From positions 1 to 7,880 of the forward strand of contig JAAAOD010000108.1 of the NCBI GenBank assembly GCA_009908535.1: a stretch of 7,880 nt of DNA. The letters are read 5' to 3'. The stretch comes from Verrucomicrobiota bacterium (GTDB taxonomy: Bacteria > Verrucomicrobiota > Verrucomicrobiia > Opitutales > Oceanipulchritudinaceae). Shown here piece after piece: positions 6,150 to 7,880 of this stretch (the first letter of the stretch is position 1; each line of letters opens with the position of its first letter). The notes below the pieces were generated by a model, which had not been told where the DNA came from, searched no databases, and worked only from the letters and a program-made list of their open reading frames with translations. Position numbers and translations under genes: made by a program.

Positions 6150-6171
6150 GCCGAACTCGTAAGAGTTTGGC
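6150..6171. repeat. Family B hairpin repeat, copy 4
   Basis: The sequence is identical to copy 1 (5836-5857): arms GCCGAACTC and GAGTTTGGC with loop GTAA, about 290 bp away from the other three. It is followed by the linker GCCTCCGAGGC at 6177-6187, then by family A arms. Confidence 0.8.
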
Positions 6172-6196
6172 CCACTGCCTCCGAGGCGGCCGAACC

Positions 6197-6260
6197 GTAG
6201 CGAACGGGCGAGAGCCTTCGTATCCTCTTCCGGACCGAACCGCTGTCGCTGGTTTGCTAC
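6197..6260. repeat. Family A element, diverged arms in inverted pair
   Basis: The left arm, 6197-6220, begins GTAGCGAACGGGCGAGAGCC. The right arm, 6235-6260, begins CCGAACCGCTGTCGCT and ends GGTTTGCTAC. They are in inverted orientation around a 14-nt spacer, but the arms have drifted (GCGAGAGC against GCTGTCGC), so the stem is imperfect. The order matches the complete elements near position 100. Confidence 0.6.
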
Positions 6261-6270
6261 GTCGTGCGGA

Positions 6271-6296
6271 CCGAACCGCTGTCGCTCGTTCGCTAC
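6271..6296. repeat. Family A right arm, tandem copy
   Basis: This arm begins CCGAACCGCTGTCGCT and ends CGTTCGCTAC. It repeats 6235-6260 at a 36-bp offset with only two differences, and CGGA precedes both. A further fragment GTTCGCTAC lies at 6307-6315, and CTACGTCGT occurs after both 6257 and 6311. The pattern suggests local tandem duplication of a half-element. Confidence 0.65.
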
Positions 6297-6400
6297 GGGG
6301 ACGCGGGTTCGCTACGTCGTAAAGCGACTGCCGTTTCAACGATCCCGTCGCTGAACCATCGGCGCCGGACCACCGGAAACTGCACAATATGTATTATGTC

Positions 6401-6425
6401 TAATAAAATAGCGCTGACGCAGCGC
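6401..6425 (-). terminator. Intrinsic terminator of hisA
   Basis: Read on the minus strand, GCGCTG and CAGCGC form a perfect 6-bp stem around CGT, followed by TATTTTATTA. It lies about 48 bp after the hisA stop. The U-rich tract is in the local AT-rich patch at 6381-6410, which stands out in this GC-rich window. The stem is short, so efficiency is uncertain. Confidence 0.7.
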
Positions 6426-6472
6426 GGGCGGCCCAACCTCCCGAGTCTCCCCGATCGCTGTCTCATGAAGGA

Positions 6473-7201
6473 TCATGCGAGCAGCTGAAAGGCCTCTTCG
6501 AGGGGCAACTTTCCATCATAAACGGCTTTGCCGCTGATGACGCCGATGAGTTGGGGATACTGCACAGCGAGATCGCGCAGAGCACGGAGATCCTCGAGGG
6601 AGCTGACGCCCCCGGAGGCGATGAGGTTGAGCCCGGTGTTGCGCAGGACGGCCTCCTGAGCCTGGAGGTTCGGTCCGGTCATCATGCCATCGGTGGAGAT
6701 ATCGGTATGGATGAGCGTAGGAATGCCGGCGGCCTCAACTTCCTTTGCAAAATCGAGCGCGGATTTATCGACAGTCTCGATCCAGCCGCGCACGGCGACT
6801 TTGCCATCGCGGGCATCGATCCCGACGGCGAGCCGTTCGGCGGGCACGCTCTCGAGGCATTTGCGGAGGAAATCCGGGTCGATGACGGCCTGGGTTCCAA
6901 TAATCACGCGTTGGACACCGCAATCGATCCAGCGCCGGACGGCCTCGACGGTGCGGATCCCGCCGCCGAGCTCGACCTTTAGGCCTTCGCGAAGAATGGA
7001 CTGGACGGCCCGGGCGTTGGCCTGTTCGCCGGTGAAGGCGCCGTCGAGGTCGACGACGTGGAGCCAGCTTGCGCCGCCGTCGCGAAACCGTTTCGCAGGT
7101 TCGGCGGGATCGTTGCTGTAGACGGTTTCCTTGTCGGCGCGTCCCTGGGCCAGGCGCACGACGCGGCCTCCTTTCAGATCGATGGCGGGAAAGAGAATCA
7201 T
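6473..7201 (-). CDS. hisA: Phosphoribosylformimino-AICAR ribotide isomerase (ProFAR isomerase)
   Basis: The 242-residue TIM-barrel enzyme performs the Amadori rearrangement of ProFAR to PRFAR, the fourth step of histidine synthesis, in the cytoplasm. The N-terminus MILFPAIDLKGG carries catalytic Asp8, and the second acid is Asp129 in VGIDARDG. The two phosphate sites are visible as GGGIR (79-83) and ASGGVS (195-200), and HTDISTDGMMTGPN (165-178) is the usual loop. Length is normal. The reading frame stays open further upstream, including an ATG at 7286, but the family begins at MILFPAID, and the longer form would touch the divergent gene. It stands alone without other his genes in the window. 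PriA, the dual HisA/TrpF enzyme of actinobacteria, is an alternative but less likely given the overall match to HisA. Confidence 0.95.
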   Translation of the reverse strand: MILFPAIDLKGGRVVRLAQGRADKETVYSNDPAEPAKRFRDGGASWLHVVDLDGAFTGEQANARAVQSILREGLKVELGGGIRTVEAVRRWIDCGVQRVIIGTQAVIDPDFLRKCLESVPAERLAVGIDARDGKVAVRGWIETVDKSALDFAKEVEAAGIPTLIHTDISTDGMMTGPNLQAQEAVLRNTGLNLIASGGVSSLEDLRALRDLAVQYPQLIGVISGKAVYDGKLPLEEAFQLLA

Positions 7202-7286
7202 GGGATGAAGAAAAGAAGAGCTTTGGCTCCCGACGAGCGGAAATTTTCGTGGCCAAAGCGGAAAGCGGTTATCTACGCTTGCCTTC
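7202..7286. promoter_or_regulatory. Divergent intergenic region between hisA and the M42 peptidase gene
   Basis: The 85 bp must hold start signals for both genes unless promoters lie inside them. CTTTGGC (7221-7227) and GCCAAAG (7252-7258) form an inverted repeat with a 24-bp spacer, and an AT-rich centre AAATTTT lies between them. I see no good -35/-10 pair or Shine-Dalgarno site on either side. An operator is possible but unproven; the heptamer also occurs in the family B repeats. Confidence 0.3.
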
Positions 7287-7880
7287 ATGGCAAAATCCGA
7301 AAGCGCACCTGAATTTCTGGTCGATCTTCTCAACGCCCGCTCGCCTTCCGGTTACGAGCACGAAGCCCAGGCGGTCGTCGACCGCCACATGGCCTCCGCG
7401 GCCGACCGCTACGAGAAGGACGCCCTCGGCAATCGTATCAGTTATCTGGATACAAAATCGGGCCCGACCCTCCTGATGACCGGTCACATGGACGAGCTGG
7501 GACTTCTGATCAGCTACGTGGACGAGAAAGGATTCCTCTATTTCGACACTGTCGGCGGGATCGACCTGAACACGATTTCGGGCCGGCGGGTCGAGATCCT
7601 TACACGCAACGGCGTGGTCAAAGGCGTCACCGGGCGCCGCGCGATCCATCTCCTCACTTCCGAAGAACGCAAGAAAATCCCGGAGAAGCAGAATCTCTGG
7701 ATCGACATCGGGGCCAAGGACAAGGAAGACGCCCTCAAGCGCGTCAGCATCGGCGACGTCGCCGTTTATGACCAAGCCTTTGACCTGATGCACGGGAACA
7801 TCGGCATCGCCCGGGCCTTCGACAACAAAAGCGGCTGCTACGTGGTCTGTGAAGCCCTGCGGCGGCTTGCCGCCGAACGC
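7287..7880 (+). CDS. M42-family metallopeptidase (glutamyl aminopeptidase/endoglucanase-like), 3' end outside window
   Basis: The first 198 residues are visible and the frame is open at the window end; family members are usually about 350 residues. The N-terminal segment FLVDLLNARSPSGYEHEAQ is typical of M42/M20-type co-catalytic peptidases. TGHMDELG (65-72) gives metal ligand His67 and the supporting Asp69. ARAFDNKSG (176-184) gives the bridging ligand Asp179. The region between them (about 80-165) corresponds to the dimerisation domain that interrupts the catalytic fold in TET-type aminopeptidases. These proteins are cytoplasmic and trim short peptides; many are misnamed endoglucanases. No signal peptide is present. 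The remaining ligands lie beyond the edge, so activity cannot be judged. It is divergent from hisA by 85 bp, with no clear Shine-Dalgarno. Confidence 0.9.
   Translation, partial: MAKSESAPEFLVDLLNARSPSGYEHEAQAVVDRHMASAADRYEKDALGNRISYLDTKSGPTLLMTGHMDELGLLISYVDEKGFLYFDTVGGIDLNTISGRRVEILTRNGVVKGVTGRRAIHLLTSEERKKIPEKQNLWIDIGAKDKEDALKRVSIGDVAVYDQAFDLMHGNIGIARAFDNKSGCYVVCEALRRLAAER

Larger units (their letters stand above)
5830..6400. other. Gene-free mosaic of palindromic repeats between convergent genes
   Basis: About 570 bp between the rpmE2 terminator and the hisA terminator hold no believable gene. Open frames here on both strands translate the repeats themselves and have no recognisable domain. 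The content is four family B hairpins, several family A arms in both orientations, a nested inverted repeat at 6001-6040 and short AAGGAGGAT-like repeats near 5991 and 6081. Such clustering between convergent genes is typical of REP/BIME-type extragenic elements. No tRNA or transposase was seen. The non-repeat segments (about 5962-6000 and 6041-6149) have no feature I can name. Confidence 0.7.

Noticed and set aside
5861..6322. 153-codon open frame on the plus strand
   Set aside because: The translation is made of repeat units (VVRLWP, RTAVA and similar) and has no domain; it reflects the repeats rather than a protein.
5431..6387. 318-codon open frame on the minus strand across rpmE2 and the repeats
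   Set aside because: It crosses rpmE2 and its terminator, and the rest translates palindromic repeats in varied frames. No domain is visible.
5830..6400. Insertion sequence or transposase remnant
   Set aside because: No transposase motif, target duplication or terminal inverted repeat enclosing the region could be identified.
6399..6491. Short open frame beginning MSNKIALTQ on the plus strand
   Set aside because: It spans the hisA terminator and the 3' end of hisA on the other strand and has no ribosome-binding site.

Overview
The window is a high-GC bacterial chromosome segment. It carries six complete protein genes and one gene cut by the right edge, plus two clusters of short palindromic repeats. 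WaaA (Kdo transferase) points to a Gram-negative cell with lipopolysaccharide, and the M16 protease has a signal peptide for export. The non-zinc forms of L36 and L31, weak or absent Shine-Dalgarno sites before most genes, and the repeat style make me favour Verrucomicrobiota, possibly class Opitutae. That placement is an inference from general familiarity, not a search result.

Layout, left to right. Positions 1-235 hold two 79-bp copies of a palindromic repeat (family A). The second copy runs into the 3' end of waaA (minus strand, 223-1524) and supplies its last three codons and stop. Divergent from waaA, only 36 bp away, is a 936-residue exported M16 zinc protease (1561-4371). Tryptophan synthase alpha chain (trpA, 4431-5246) follows on the same strand without a trpB neighbour, then a ribosomal pair: rpmJ for L36 (5325-5450) and rpmE for type B L31 (5497-5745). 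A strong intrinsic terminator (5796-5829) closes that run.

Positions 5830-6400 hold no believable gene. They form a mosaic of family A arms, four copies of a second family (B) that folds into 9-bp hairpins with GNRA-type tetraloops, and one nested inverted repeat. The mosaic lies between convergent genes: rpmE on the left and hisA on the right. hisA (minus, 6473-7201) has its own hairpin terminator at 6401-6425. Divergent from hisA, an M42-family metallopeptidase gene starts at 7287 and runs off the window.

The genes are mostly housekeeping: lipid A-core assembly, tryptophan and histidine synthesis, ribosomal proteins, and peptide turnover. They do not form one pathway. The least ordinary content is the repeats. 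Copies of family B differ by base changes on both sides of the stem that keep pairing, which suggests selection on an RNA or single-stranded fold. Families A and B also share the same flanking 14-mer. No defence system, CRISPR array, tRNA, rRNA or transposase gene was seen.
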